A stretch of DNA of 64,000 nt, taken from assembly GCA_945860955.1 (NCBI GenBank), contig CAMATH010000013.1, forward strand, positions 28,203 through 92,202. Reading direction: 5' to 3'. This stretch comes from Planctomicrobium piriforme (lineage in GTDB: Bacteria; Planctomycetota; Planctomycetia; Planctomycetales; Planctomycetaceae). A program made the translations under genes and the position numbers. Positions 53,292-61,950 of this stretch are shown piece after piece. Every line of letters begins with the position of its first letter. Within the stretch, counting starts at the first letter, position 1. The notes below the pieces were generated by a model. That model saw only the letters and a list, made by a program, of their open reading frames with translations. It did not search any database and was not told the DNA's origin.

Positions 53292-54878
53292 CTATTTCCC
53301 CAGCAGGGTGGTCATGGCCGCCGACCCCAATCCCTTCGCCGCGTACATCTGCTCGACGAACGCAGACACGGTCGCGTCCATCTGATGGAACACCAGATTC
53401 GGGAACACCCCCATGATGATGCACAACGCCAGCAGAACCGAGCCGATCATCGCTTCATTCCACGTCAGCGGAGTGATCGCCTCAGGATGCGGTCCCTTGT
53501 ATTCCGGCCCCAGGAAGACGCGTTGAACCGCCCACAGAATGTAGCCAGCCGTCAGAATCACCCCCGAGGCGGCGATGATCGCGTACAGCTTGTTGTAGTT
53601 CCAGGAACTCAGAACTGAGAAGACTTCACCGATGAATCCGCACAGGCCAGGGAGACCCAGCCCCGCGAAGAACAACCCGACAGCCAGTCCGCCGTAAAGC
53701 GGCATCAGTCCCATCAGTCCGCCGAACTTGTTCAGATCGCGATGGTGGACCCGGTCGTAAATGACCCCCACCATAAAGAACATGCCCGGGGAAGAAACCC
53801 CGTGGGCCAGCATCTGGAACATCGCCGCCTGCATCCCCATGTTCCAGTATTCCATCGAGGCGGTATTGTCCCCTTCCTGCGAGTACCGCCAGACGGCGAT
53901 CCCGAGCAGCACGTAACCCATATGGCTGACCGAACTGTACGCGACCATTCGCTTGAAGTCGGTCTGGGCCAGGGCGGCCAAGGCACCGTAGATGATGCTG
54001 ATCACCGCCAGGACGACCAGAACGTGCGAAGCGTACAAAGCTCCCACCGGGCAGATTGGGAAGGCAATACGAATGATGCCGTAGCCCCCCATCTTCAACA
54101 ACACCCCCGCCAGGATCATACTGATCGGCGTGGGCGCCTGAACGTGCGCGTCTGGCAACCAGGTGTGGAACGGGAAGACGGGCACCTTGATCGCGAATCC
54201 GATGAACAGCAGAATGAACGCGGTGATCTGAACGCCGCTCGTGAAACTCAGGCCGGCGACCTTCCCCTGCCCGATTTCCTGCAGGTGAATGATGTCAAAC
54301 GTTTTGCCGCCATCGAAGTAGAACATGAGCATCGCGATCAACATCAGCACGCTTCCAACCAGCGTGTAGAGGAAGAACTTGATCGCCGCGTATTCTTTCC
54401 GCTCGCCCCCCCACACCCCGATGAGGAAGTACATCGGCAGCAGCATCACTTCCCAGAAGATGTAGAACAGGAAGAAGTCGAGCGACAGGAAGACACCCAG
54501 CATCCCGGTTTCGAGCAACAGGAACAACACCAAGTATCCCTTGATGTGCTTCTTGATACTCGTCGACGCCATCAGTGACAGCCAGCTCACCAGACTGGTC
54601 AGCAACACCAGCGGCATGCTGATCCCGTCAACCCCCAACTGGTATTTCACATTCCACGACTTGATCCAGTCGTGACTGACCGGCATCTGAATCCCCGATT
54701 GGGTCGGGTCAAACTGGAACCAAGCCAGAATCGTCAACACGAAGGTCGCGCCGGCGATGAAGTTCGCGAACGCCTTCATGCCGTCTTCTGACTTCGAATT
54801 GAAGAGCGACAGCAGGAGCGCGCCAATCGCCGGCAAAAAGACGATGGCACTGAGCAGAAATGTTGGATCGGGGTTCAT
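53292..54878 (-). CDS. nuoM: NADH-quinone oxidoreductase subunit M
   Basis: 528-residue antiporter-like Complex I subunit. Features are the conserved YIFWEVMLLPMYFLIGVWGG (essential Glu), VPVFPFHTWLPDAHVQAP, LLKMGGYGIIRIAFPI, FKRMVAYSSVSHMGYVLLGI and GLPGLCGFIGEVFSVLSS. ATG 54878. It sits between nuoL (73 bases) and nuoN (87 bases). Length is close to the usual 500-510 residues. Confidence 0.95.
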   Translation of the reverse strand: MNPDPTFLLSAIVFLPAIGALLLSLFNSKSEDGMKAFANFIAGATFVLTILAWFQFDPTQSGIQMPVSHDWIKSWNVKYQLGVDGISMPLVLLTSLVSWLSLMASTSIKKHIKGYLVLFLLLETGMLGVFLSLDFFLFYIFWEVMLLPMYFLIGVWGGERKEYAAIKFFLYTLVGSVLMLIAMLMFYFDGGKTFDIIHLQEIGQGKVAGLSFTSGVQITAFILLFIGFAIKVPVFPFHTWLPDAHVQAPTPISMILAGVLLKMGGYGIIRIAFPICPVGALYASHVLVVLAVISIIYGALAALAQTDFKRMVAYSSVSHMGYVLLGIAVWRYSQEGDNTASMEYWNMGMQAAMFQMLAHGVSSPGMFFMVGVIYDRVHHRDLNKFGGLMGLMPLYGGLAVGLFFAGLGLPGLCGFIGEVFSVLSSWNYNKLYAIIAASGVILTAGYILWAVQRVFLGPEYKGPHPEAITPLTWNEAMIGSVLLALCIIMGVFPNLVFHQMDATVSAFVEQMYAAKGLGSAAMTTLLGK

Positions 54879-54951
54879 GGGAGCCTAAAAACGTGATCCA
54901 GGTCGGAATTCGCGGTGAATCGACAAACGCGGAAGGGAGCGGAGAACGGGT

Positions 54952-57354
54952 TCAGGAACCAAACACCTGGGCCAGAATCCAGATCCCGACCACACCCACA
55001 ACAATGAACATCACATACTGTCTGAGGTGGCCGGTCTGCAATCCCCGCAGACTCCGCCCACCGGACTGTGTCACCTTGGCCATCCAGTTCACCAGGCCGT
55101 CGACAATCTGCTCGTCAAACACCCGATCCCACTGAGCCACCAGGACGGTCGAGCGGGCGAGCAGGTGCAGGAATCCGTCCAACACCACGCGATCGATCGA
55201 GGCGACGAATTTCGCCACCACATGCGCGGGCCGCACGAACAACGTATCGTACAACTCGTCAAACCACCACTTCTCAACCAGGAACGTGTGCAGTCCAGTG
55301 AACTGACGCTTCACATCCGCCGGACTGACCAGCCGGGTGCCGTAGAAAACGTACGCGAGGAATGTACCCAGCGACGCCATCACCAAGGCGTACACGCCAG
55401 CGGTAAAATGCCGTTCATGAATCGCCGCATGCGTCGGAAGAGTCAGCCCCGAAGGAAGCGCCGCCACCAGATCATGCGGAATCGAATTGGGTTCACTTCC
55501 CATCAACAGTCCGAACAGGGGACCCTTCTCGCCCCCGACAGCGCAAAACGCCGCCAGGACCGACAGGACGATCAGCGGAACCGTCATGATCCACGGCGAC
55601 TCGTGGGCGTGTTCGTACACATGATGATCACGGGGCTGGCCTGCGAAGGTATAGAACCACAACCGGAACATGTAGAACGCGGTGATCCCCGCCCCGATGA
55701 GCGGCATGTAGAACAACAGGAAGTGTGAGCTGTTGAGATCGACGTAGGTCATCGCCGTCGCCACGATCGCGTCTTTCGAGTGGTACCCCGAAAACGCGAT
55801 CACGCCGGGAATCGCCAATCCCGCGATCGCGATCACACCGACCAGCATCGCGGTCGCCGTGATCGGCATTTTCTTCCGCAGGCCACCCATTTGGGGCATT
55901 TCCTGCACGTGATGACAGCCATGAATCACGCTGCCCGACGCCAGAAACATCAGTGACTTGAAGAATGCGTGGGTCACGAGGTGGAATAGGCCGGCGCTCC
56001 AGCCGCCGATTCCAATCCCCAGCATCATGTAGCCAAGCTGGCTGATCGTCGAATACGCCAGCACCTTCTTGATGTCGGTCGCGACAACGGCGATCGTCGC
56101 CGCCATAAAGAGTGTGATGCACCCGACGTATGCGATCGTCAGCAGAACTTCGGGGGTGAACATCGGGTAAAATCGACCAGCCAGGTAAACCCCGGCGGCA
56201 ACCATCGTCGCCGAGTGAACCAGCGCAGAAACCGGTGTCGGCCCCTCCATGGCGTCGGGCAACCAGGTTTGCAGCGGGAACTGGGCACTCTTTCCAACGC
56301 AGCCCGCGAAGACCCCCAGACCGGCGGCCACCAACAGGAAGTACGGAATCGTCTTGGTTTCAGTCGGCTCGGCGTGAGCGGTGTCGTGATGTTCGTCACC
56401 CAATCCCGACTTCAGCAACACCTTATCGCCGGCGTCGTTCACCTGCATCTGCCCGTGGTCGTCCCGCAGCATCTGGAACAGCCCGGGAGTCGTCGCGCCG
56501 CTGGTTTCAACTCGGGAATTAAACTGGAACGTGCCGAAATGTGTCCACAGAATCATCAGCCCAATCAGGAACCCAAAGTCCCCGACCCGGTTCATGATGA
56601 ACGCTTTGTTGGCGGCCGTCGAGGCCGACTTGCGTTCGACGTAGAAGCCGATCAGGAAGTAACTGCAAACCCCCACCAGTTCCCAGAAGACAAACACCAT
56701 GAAGACGTTGCCCGCCAGCACCAGCCCCAGCATCGAGAAGCAGAAGAGCGAGAGGAAGGCGAAGAACCGGTAGAACCGCCCCGGTCGATGGAAGTGCCCG
56801 TGGCGGGTGTGGACTTGGTGATCTTCATACTGCTCGGTCAACTCGTCGCTCATGTAACCCATGGCGAAGAGATGAATGCAGGTCGCGATGAATGTGACCA
56901 TGGTGAACATCACCAGGGTCAGGCTGTCGATGTAGTAGTCGATCGCCACCCGGAGTGAACCGAACGTGGCCAGGGTGTATATCGTGTCGGTGTACGGTCC
57001 GATCGCGGGCTTGGCGGGCGCGTGTTCCGCAGCGTGATCGGCAGGCTCCGCGTGATGTTCATCGGCCCCCTCCGACGCGTGTTCGTCGTGACTGGTGCCC
57101 GCCGGTGCGTGATGATCCCCCTGAACCGCAGTCACAGCCGCCCACTTGGTCGACGTCCCCCAGATCACCAGGGCTGACGCACTGGCGACGAACGCTCCCG
57201 CGATGCAGGCGACCGCGAGATACGCCGCCGCTTTGCTCTTGCGCGATCCCCAATAGCCGGCGAAGATCTCGACGATGAAGCCACACAAAGGCAACAGCCA
57301 GGCGATGATCAGCAGGCTGCTGAGTGTGGAACCTAAGGGGGATGGACCGGGCAT
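54952..57354 (-). CDS. nuoL: NADH-quinone oxidoreductase subunit L, with His-rich insert
   Basis: About 800 residues, against a usual 610-650. The core is typical: FWELVGVCSYFLIGFYVERK (essential Glu), AQFPLQTWLPDAMEGPTPVSA, VLAYSTISQLGYMMLGIGIG and the C-terminal horizontal-helix region. Two extra segments explain the length. Residues about 80-112 form a His/Asp/Glu/Ala-rich loop with eight histidines. A second, shorter insert holds GDEHHDTAHAEPTETK. The first falls between N-terminal helices. ATG 57354 is preferred over TTG 57360. No ribosome binding site is evident. Confidence 0.94.
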   Translation of the reverse strand: MPGPSPLGSTLSSLLIIAWLLPLCGFIVEIFAGYWGSRKSKAAAYLAVACIAGAFVASASALVIWGTSTKWAAVTAVQGDHHAPAGTSHDEHASEGADEHHAEPADHAAEHAPAKPAIGPYTDTIYTLATFGSLRVAIDYYIDSLTLVMFTMVTFIATCIHLFAMGYMSDELTEQYEDHQVHTRHGHFHRPGRFYRFFAFLSLFCFSMLGLVLAGNVFMVFVFWELVGVCSYFLIGFYVERKSASTAANKAFIMNRVGDFGFLIGLMILWTHFGTFQFNSRVETSGATTPGLFQMLRDDHGQMQVNDAGDKVLLKSGLGDEHHDTAHAEPTETKTIPYFLLVAAGLGVFAGCVGKSAQFPLQTWLPDAMEGPTPVSALVHSATMVAAGVYLAGRFYPMFTPEVLLTIAYVGCITLFMAATIAVVATDIKKVLAYSTISQLGYMMLGIGIGGWSAGLFHLVTHAFFKSLMFLASGSVIHGCHHVQEMPQMGGLRKKMPITATAMLVGVIAIAGLAIPGVIAFSGYHSKDAIVATAMTYVDLNSSHFLLFYMPLIGAGITAFYMFRLWFYTFAGQPRDHHVYEHAHESPWIMTVPLIVLSVLAAFCAVGGEKGPLFGLLMGSEPNSIPHDLVAALPSGLTLPTHAAIHERHFTAGVYALVMASLGTFLAYVFYGTRLVSPADVKRQFTGLHTFLVEKWWFDELYDTLFVRPAHVVAKFVASIDRVVLDGFLHLLARSTVLVAQWDRVFDEQIVDGLVNWMAKVTQSGGRSLRGLQTGHLRQYVMFIVVGVVGIWILAQVFGS

Positions 57355-57515
57355 GGGCAATCGGTTAAGGCGTCGTCTTCAGACAGGCAGTGTTCTGCGG
57401 CGAAAAACGAAGTCGTCAGGTCAGTGAAATCAGTCTCAGAGTATGTCGAGCGAACTGGCTGGCCCACCCTCCGAAATCCGGACAGGCCAAATTCCGGACA
57501 GGGTCAACCCACGGT

Positions 57516-57857
57516 TCACCCCTTCAGCTCATCCGCTCGATCGACGTCAATCGTGAGGTGGTTGTTGTAGAAATTCAAGGCGATGGCCAGGGCGATCGCG
57601 GCCTCGGCGGCGGCGAGAACAATGACGAACAACGACACGACCTGTCCATCCAGCCCCAACCGGGTGAACCGGGCGAACGCGACGAAATTCAGGTTCGCGC
57701 CATTCAGAACCAACTCGACCCCCATGAGAACGCCAATCGCGTTCCGCTTGGTGGCCATGCAGACGATGCCACAGACGAACAGGACCGCCGCGATGAACAG
57801 GTACGTGTTCAGCTCGGCTGCCGGCACATTCGCTGCGACTTGATCGGTAGTCGACAT
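57516..57857 (-). CDS. nuoK: NADH-quinone oxidoreductase subunit K
   Basis: 113-residue subunit with three transmembrane helices. Conserved carboxylates appear in GVLMGVELVLNGANLNFVAF and in VIVLAAAEAAIALAIALNF. ATG 57857 gives a modest N-terminal extension before the first helix; the frame stays open to 57998 but that part is Arg-rich and non-family. It lies 79 bases after nuoJ and 161 before nuoL. Confidence 0.93.
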   Translation of the reverse strand: MSTTDQVAANVPAAELNTYLFIAAVLFVCGIVCMATKRNAIGVLMGVELVLNGANLNFVAFARFTRLGLDGQVVSLFVIVLAAAEAAIALAIALNFYNNHLTIDVDRADELKG

Positions 57858-57936
57858 CTTCAAGTTCTGTCGGGTGAAAGTTGTTTCGTGGAGGAGCGAA
57901 TTCGTGGGCTTGGTGCGACGGGTTCGACCCGCTGGC

Positions 57937-58629
57937 TCAGGTTGGGTCGACGACCGGGGCTTTTTGCCGTTTCGCTCGGGCCAGGTACGCCGCGCCAATC
58001 AGCACGACCAGCAAATGGACCGAGACAATCTCGAACGGCAGCAAATACCCGGGACTCAATGTCGCCTTCTGCGACCCGATGTCCTTGGGATTCGCCCCCA
58101 GGAATTTCATCCCCAGTTCACGCGTGGTATTCCCTTCAGCGGGGGAATTAAAGCCGATGCCAACCGCCTTTTCCGGCGACGGAGCGTGCTTGTCCCAGTC
58201 GACCGAGATCGCCGACGAAAGGATGACCCCCAACAGGGCCATTCCAACAACACCCGCCAAGACCATTTCACCGGGCTTGGCTTTGATCTGCAGAAACGGC
58301 CCGCTTGCAGTGAGCATCACGCCGAAAATCAGCAGAACCAGCGTCCCGCCAACATAGATCAAGAGTTGTGCCGCTCCAACAAAGTCGGCGTTCAGCGAGA
58401 AGAACAACGCCCCCGTGGCGGCCAGCGACAGGATCAGCCAGAAGGCCATGCGAACCACGTTCTGGCTGACGACGACCGCGATCGCACAGGCGACTGCCAT
58501 CGCGCCAAACACGTAGACGGTTCCCTCGTGGAACGGCCACGCCACCGCATCAACCAACGACGCCAGCAAACCGAGGAATTTGGCCCACAACCCCGGTTCG
58601 CCGGCCTCCGCACCCAGTGTCCAGATCAT
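57937..58629 (-). CDS. nuoJ: NADH-quinone oxidoreductase subunit J
   Basis: 230-residue membrane subunit. Helices include YVFGAMAVACAIAVVVSQN, RMAFWLILSLAATGALFFSL and LLIYVGGTLVLLIFGVMLTA, the last being the pi-bulge helix expected in NuoJ. The ATG at 58629 overlaps the nuoH stop (ATGA). In most bacteria nuoI lies between H and J; here H and J are directly fused by overlap, so nuoI is absent from this operon. Confidence 0.93.
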   Translation of the reverse strand: MIWTLGAEAGEPGLWAKFLGLLASLVDAVAWPFHEGTVYVFGAMAVACAIAVVVSQNVVRMAFWLILSLAATGALFFSLNADFVGAAQLLIYVGGTLVLLIFGVMLTASGPFLQIKAKPGEMVLAGVVGMALLGVILSSAISVDWDKHAPSPEKAVGIGFNSPAEGNTTRELGMKFLGANPKDIGSQKATLSPGYLLPFEIVSVHLLVVLIGAAYLARAKRQKAPVVDPT

Positions 58630-60008
58630 GACTGCACCTTGCCTTCACTCACACCAACCACATTGAGCCGCGCCGCTTCGGGGTGCTTCACATCGACCCC
58701 GTTCGCCGCCTCGACGGGCTTCTCGGTTTCAGGCTGCCCTGGCTCAGCGTTGACCGGAGCCACTGTCGCCGGCGCCTCGGGAATCTCACTCGCCGGCCGG
58801 GGTGTCCAGGGGCGATACCCTCGATCCGCAGTCGGCTTGCCGAGATCGCTTCCCATCACGTTCATTGAGTCGACCAATGTCGTGCGGCCAGTCAGCTTGA
58901 ACACCAGCAAGGGCCACAGCGTCACGCCCAGGAAAAGGGCACAACTGATTGGCAACAGATACTTGAGGCAGGTGGTCATCACCTGGTCAATGCGCAAGCG
59001 CGGCAACGTCCAGCGAACCCACATCTGCACGAACACCAGGACGCAACCCTTCGAAATGAAGACCGCTGCTCCAAAAATGTTCGCCAACAGGTATCCGGGT
59101 CCACCCGACGCTCGCAAGGGATTCAGGAAAGATTCTTCCAGTCCAATCCCGGTCGACCAGCCCCCCAGGAACAACGCCGTCGCGATTCCACTGACCGCGA
59201 ACATGCTCGCATACTCGGCCATGAAGAAGTACGACCAGCGAATTCCGCTGTACTCGGTATGGAAACCAGCAACCAGTTCGCTTTCCGCTTCCGCCAAGTC
59301 GAACGGTGCTCGCTTGACACTGGCGGTCGCCACAATGAAGTAGACGAAGAATGCCACGAAGCAGAATGGGTCATGAAACACCATCCAGTTGAGCAGCGGC
59401 CCCGCCTGCATGTGGCTGATTTCCATCATGCTCAGCGTGCCCAGAGCCGTCACTGGAACCAGCGCACAAATCGCCATCGGGATTTCGTAGCTGACGACCT
59501 GAGCCGCCTCGCGCATCCCGCCAAACAGCGCCCACTTCGACCCGCTGGAATAGCCCGCAAAAATGACCCCCATCACTTCCAGCGACATGATCGCCAGAAT
59601 GAAGAACAGGCCAATGTCCAGATCCTGTGAAATCCACCCATCGGCCCATGGCAGGACCATGAAGGCTGCGAAAGATGCCACAAACACCAGGTATGGCGAC
59701 ATTCGGAACATGAACTGGTCGGCGGCACCCGGGCACAGATCCTCTTTCTGGATCAGCTTCACCCCGTCCGCCAGCGTTTGCAGCCAGCCGAATTTGCCAC
59801 CGACACGCGTCGGACCCAGGCGGTCTTGAATACGCCCGGCGACCTTACGTTCCAGCCAAATGTAGACCAGCGGGGCCACGCCGAAAAACGCCAACACCAA
59901 CCCGGCATGAATCAACGCCGCGACAACATACGCCCACGCGGAGTGGGAGTTGTCGAGGTATCCCGCCAGAAATTCGGCGATCGACGATGCCGCAAGCACC
60001 GAGCTCAT
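58626..60008 (-). CDS. nuoH: NADH-quinone oxidoreductase subunit H, with C-terminal tail
   Basis: 460-residue quinone-site subunit. The quinone-cavity and E-channel motifs are clear: VYIWLERKVAGRIQDRLGPT, VGGKFGWLQTLADGVKLIQKE, VSYEIPMAICALVPV, FDLAEAESELVAGFHTEYSG and the C-terminal VRWTLPRLRIDQVMTTCLKY. An extra C-terminal tail of roughly 75 residues is rich in Pro, Glu and Ala and looks disordered. ATG 60008 is preferred; the frame opens farther upstream without family character. It is the first nuo gene of the run. Confidence 0.95.
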   Translation of the reverse strand: MSSVLAASSIAEFLAGYLDNSHSAWAYVVAALIHAGLVLAFFGVAPLVYIWLERKVAGRIQDRLGPTRVGGKFGWLQTLADGVKLIQKEDLCPGAADQFMFRMSPYLVFVASFAAFMVLPWADGWISQDLDIGLFFILAIMSLEVMGVIFAGYSSGSKWALFGGMREAAQVVSYEIPMAICALVPVTALGTLSMMEISHMQAGPLLNWMVFHDPFCFVAFFVYFIVATASVKRAPFDLAEAESELVAGFHTEYSGIRWSYFFMAEYASMFAVSGIATALFLGGWSTGIGLEESFLNPLRASGGPGYLLANIFGAAVFISKGCVLVFVQMWVRWTLPRLRIDQVMTTCLKYLLPISCALFLGVTLWPLLVFKLTGRTTLVDSMNVMGSDLGKPTADRGYRPWTPRPASEIPEAPATVAPVNAEPGQPETEKPVEAANGVDVKHPEAARLNVVGVSEGKVQS

Positions 60009-60433
60009 CCCAGATTTCTCGTCACCAGTTGACCACAGAATCAGGCCGCCGGCAGACCACACGAGTGGCCGCCACAGATCTCGGGAAATTCCAGAGATCG
60101 GCGAAACTATGACAGATGAGGGACGGGGATTCAAGGGATCGCTAATCGGTTACCGAACGTGAGAATGGTTCGTAACATCCATCGCTGCAACAGGTTCCGT
60201 ACAGGATCCCGCCCCTCGACTTGGTTTTGCCGGGGCCTCAGATTGTGGCAATGTGGTATCGTTCCGAGGCGATTGGACGGTCCGATCGCCTCCGTTCGGC
60301 AACCCGGGCCTTCCGCCTCTCGACACTCTGGGGACCGGGTGCGGAACTTTGGGGCAGACTTAAAATTCCGTACCTGCAAAATTATCCCCCGCAAACTTCC
60401 CGCCGCTCCCCGAGAACTGTTTTTGGATCGAAC
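60009..60433. other. 425-base gap upstream of nuoH with one palindrome
   Basis: Divergent intergenic region between nuoH (minus) and a small membrane protein gene (plus). It contains one 27-base palindrome (60266-60292). I see no gene, tRNA or terminator. A longer frame upstream of the membrane protein start is Arg/Ser-rich and non-coding in appearance. Confidence 0.6.
60266..60292. repeat. 27-base palindrome upstream of the membrane protein gene
   Basis: Arms GAGGCGAT and ATCGCCTC enclose a T-G wobble pair and the smaller palindrome GGAC-G-GTCC. The near-continuous symmetry without a loop suggests a DNA operator for a dimeric regulator rather than an RNA hairpin. It lies 258 bases upstream of the nuoH start and 142 bases before the membrane protein gene. 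Confidence 0.6.
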
Positions 60434-60862
60434 ATGCCCGAATCCCCCCCCACACCCGATGAGCGTCCTCTTCTCCCCTGGATGAAGTACCTCTTGCGAT
60501 TCGCCGCCGGCTTCAACATCTGCGCCGGCCTGCACATGGCGATCATGTACCACGAGACCTACAAGGTCATCGGGATGCCCAAACCCGAAATCCAATTCCC
60601 CATCCAGCTTGTCGGACTGCTCGTGGCGCTCTACGGCGTCGGGTACTACCTGGTCGCCCGTCACCCGATCCGCAATCGGCAAATGCTGCTGCTGGGCTTT
60701 TTGAGCAAATTCCTCGGTTCCTGCCTGGGAACCGGGTACATCGTTCTGGGAAAACTGCCGCCTCAGTTCGCACTCGTCTTCTTCTTCGCCGACGTCATCT
60801 ACCTGCCCCCCTTCTATCTGATTCTGAAACGGCTGAACCGGCTCGCCCGGGAGAAGGATTGA
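60434..60862 (+). CDS. small integral membrane protein of unknown function
   Basis: 142-residue protein with about four transmembrane helices: YLLRFAAGFNICAGLHMAIM, QLVGLLVALYGVGYYLVA, MLLLGFLSKFLGSCLGTGYI and ALVFFFADVIYLPPFYLIL. A Pro-rich N-terminus precedes them. I do not recognise a characterised family. ATG 60434 precedes the helices directly; the upstream frame to 60221 is Arg/Ser-rich. No operon partner: a RAYT element follows. Confidence 0.75.
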   Translation: MPESPPTPDERPLLPWMKYLLRFAAGFNICAGLHMAIMYHETYKVIGMPKPEIQFPIQLVGLLVALYGVGYYLVARHPIRNRQMLLLGFLSKFLGSCLGTGYIVLGKLPPQFALVFFFADVIYLPPFYLILKRLNRLAREKD

Positions 60863-60913
60863 GTCGCCTCGCAGGAAACGGAAGTTCTACCACCATAACG
60901 ACTCTCGTGAAAG

Positions 60914-61671
60914 AAAAGGTGTCAGGAACCGTATCTTGACGCTACGATTCGGTCCGGGTAGCATGCGGGCATGGGAAGACCTCGGCGAGCCGCCCAGGGC
61001 GGAATCATCTACCATGTTCTCAACCGTGCCAACGGGCGGCTGCCGATCTTTGACGATGACGGCGATTATTTGGCGTTTCTCGACGTCGTCGACGAGGCGC
61101 GGCGGCGAGTCGACATGCGAATTCTCGCGTGGTGCGTGATGCCCAATCACTGGCATTTCGTCCTCTGGCCGCGAAACGACGGCGATCTGTCGAGTTTTAC
61201 GGGCTGGCTGACTCTCACCCACACGCAGCGTTGGCACGCGCATCGCCGTTCAGCCGGCTTCGGTCACGTTTATCAAGGGCGATTCAAGTCGTTTCCCATC
61301 CAGGACGACGAACATTTTCTAACCGTCTGTCGCTACGTCGAACGCAACGCCTTGCGAGCCAATCTGGTGCAGCGGGCGGAACAGTGGCGCTGGGGAAGCC
61401 TGCACCCGTTCGTGAATGGCGGGCCCCAGGGAAAGCTACTTTTTCCTTGGCCAATCGGTCGATCGGCGAATTGGGTCGAGTATGTCAACACACCCCAGAC
61501 CGAGGGGGAAGTCGCAGCGATCCGCCGGGCGATTCAGCGCGGCAGCCCGTATGGCGATACCAGTTGGACGACGGCTGTGGCCGAACGGCTTGGTCTGGAG
61601 AGAACTCTCACCCCGCGCGGCCGACCACGGAAATCGCCGATGGATGACGGAAACGGTTCCTGACACCTTTG
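60914..61671. mobile_element. REP/RAYT element with inverted terminal REP sequences
   Basis: A transposase gene framed by two copies of one sequence in opposite orientation. AAAGGTGTCAGGAACCGT lies at 60915-60932. Its exact reverse complement ACGGTTCCTGACACCTTT lies at 61653-61670. The match is 18 of 18 bases. The right copy overlaps the end of the transposase gene and contains its TGA stop. The outline is that of a REP-associated tyrosine transposase unit. On its right it abuts the beginning of another gene with a strong ribosome binding site, suggesting insertion into that gene. Confidence 0.75.
60971..61663 (+). CDS. REP-associated tyrosine transposase (RAYT, Y1_Tnp)
   Basis: 230-residue single-domain HUH nuclease of the IS200/RAYT family. 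MGRPRRAAQGGIIYHVLNRA starts the protein, the metal-binding HUH motif is MPNHWHFVLW, and the catalytic Tyr lies in TVCRYVERNALRANLV. The C-terminal extension with ERTLTPRGRPRKS is typical of RAYTs. It is expected to cut single-stranded DNA at REP hairpins; the flanking inverted sequences at 60915-60932 and 61653-61670 are its likely substrates. Confidence 0.92.
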   Translation: MGRPRRAAQGGIIYHVLNRANGRLPIFDDDGDYLAFLDVVDEARRRVDMRILAWCVMPNHWHFVLWPRNDGDLSSFTGWLTLTHTQRWHAHRRSAGFGHVYQGRFKSFPIQDDEHFLTVCRYVERNALRANLVQRAEQWRWGSLHPFVNGGPQGKLLFPWPIGRSANWVEYVNTPQTEGEVAAIRRAIQRGSPYGDTSWTTAVAERLGLERTLTPRGRPRKSPMDDGNGS

Positions 61672-61765
61672 TTTCTGCCCGCCGGTAGTTGTCGCGGAAC
61701 ATCGCCAGTGGCAACGCGCGCAGTGTCTCCGGCTCCCAGTCGATTGAGTCTTCACTCTTCACCAT
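61671..61765 (-). pseudogene. 5' fragment of a gene cut by the RAYT element
   Basis: On the minus strand an ATG at 61765 is preceded by AAGGAGG 7-8 bases upstream, an ideal ribosome binding site. It encodes MVKSEDSIDWEPETLRALPL, then AMFRDNYRRAET, before the frame runs directly into the REP copy at 61653-61670 and then antisense through the transposase to a stop at 61436. The normal-looking protein sequence stops at the element boundary, so the gene has probably been interrupted. I do not recognise the family from 31 residues. Confidence 0.55.
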
Positions 61766-61950
61766 GGAACACGCCTCCTTCCTCCAGAAATCTCAGTCCC
61801 CCCTTGAGAAAGGAACGGGGGGAGAGACGGAAATCCCCCCCGCCCGCTCCTTCCTCTTCGGGGCAACTCCACCTTAGAGATCGGGTTCGTCTCGCAGAAA
61901 GATGTGTCAACACAATCGCCCCAATTGACGCAATCGAAACCCCGTGCCGA

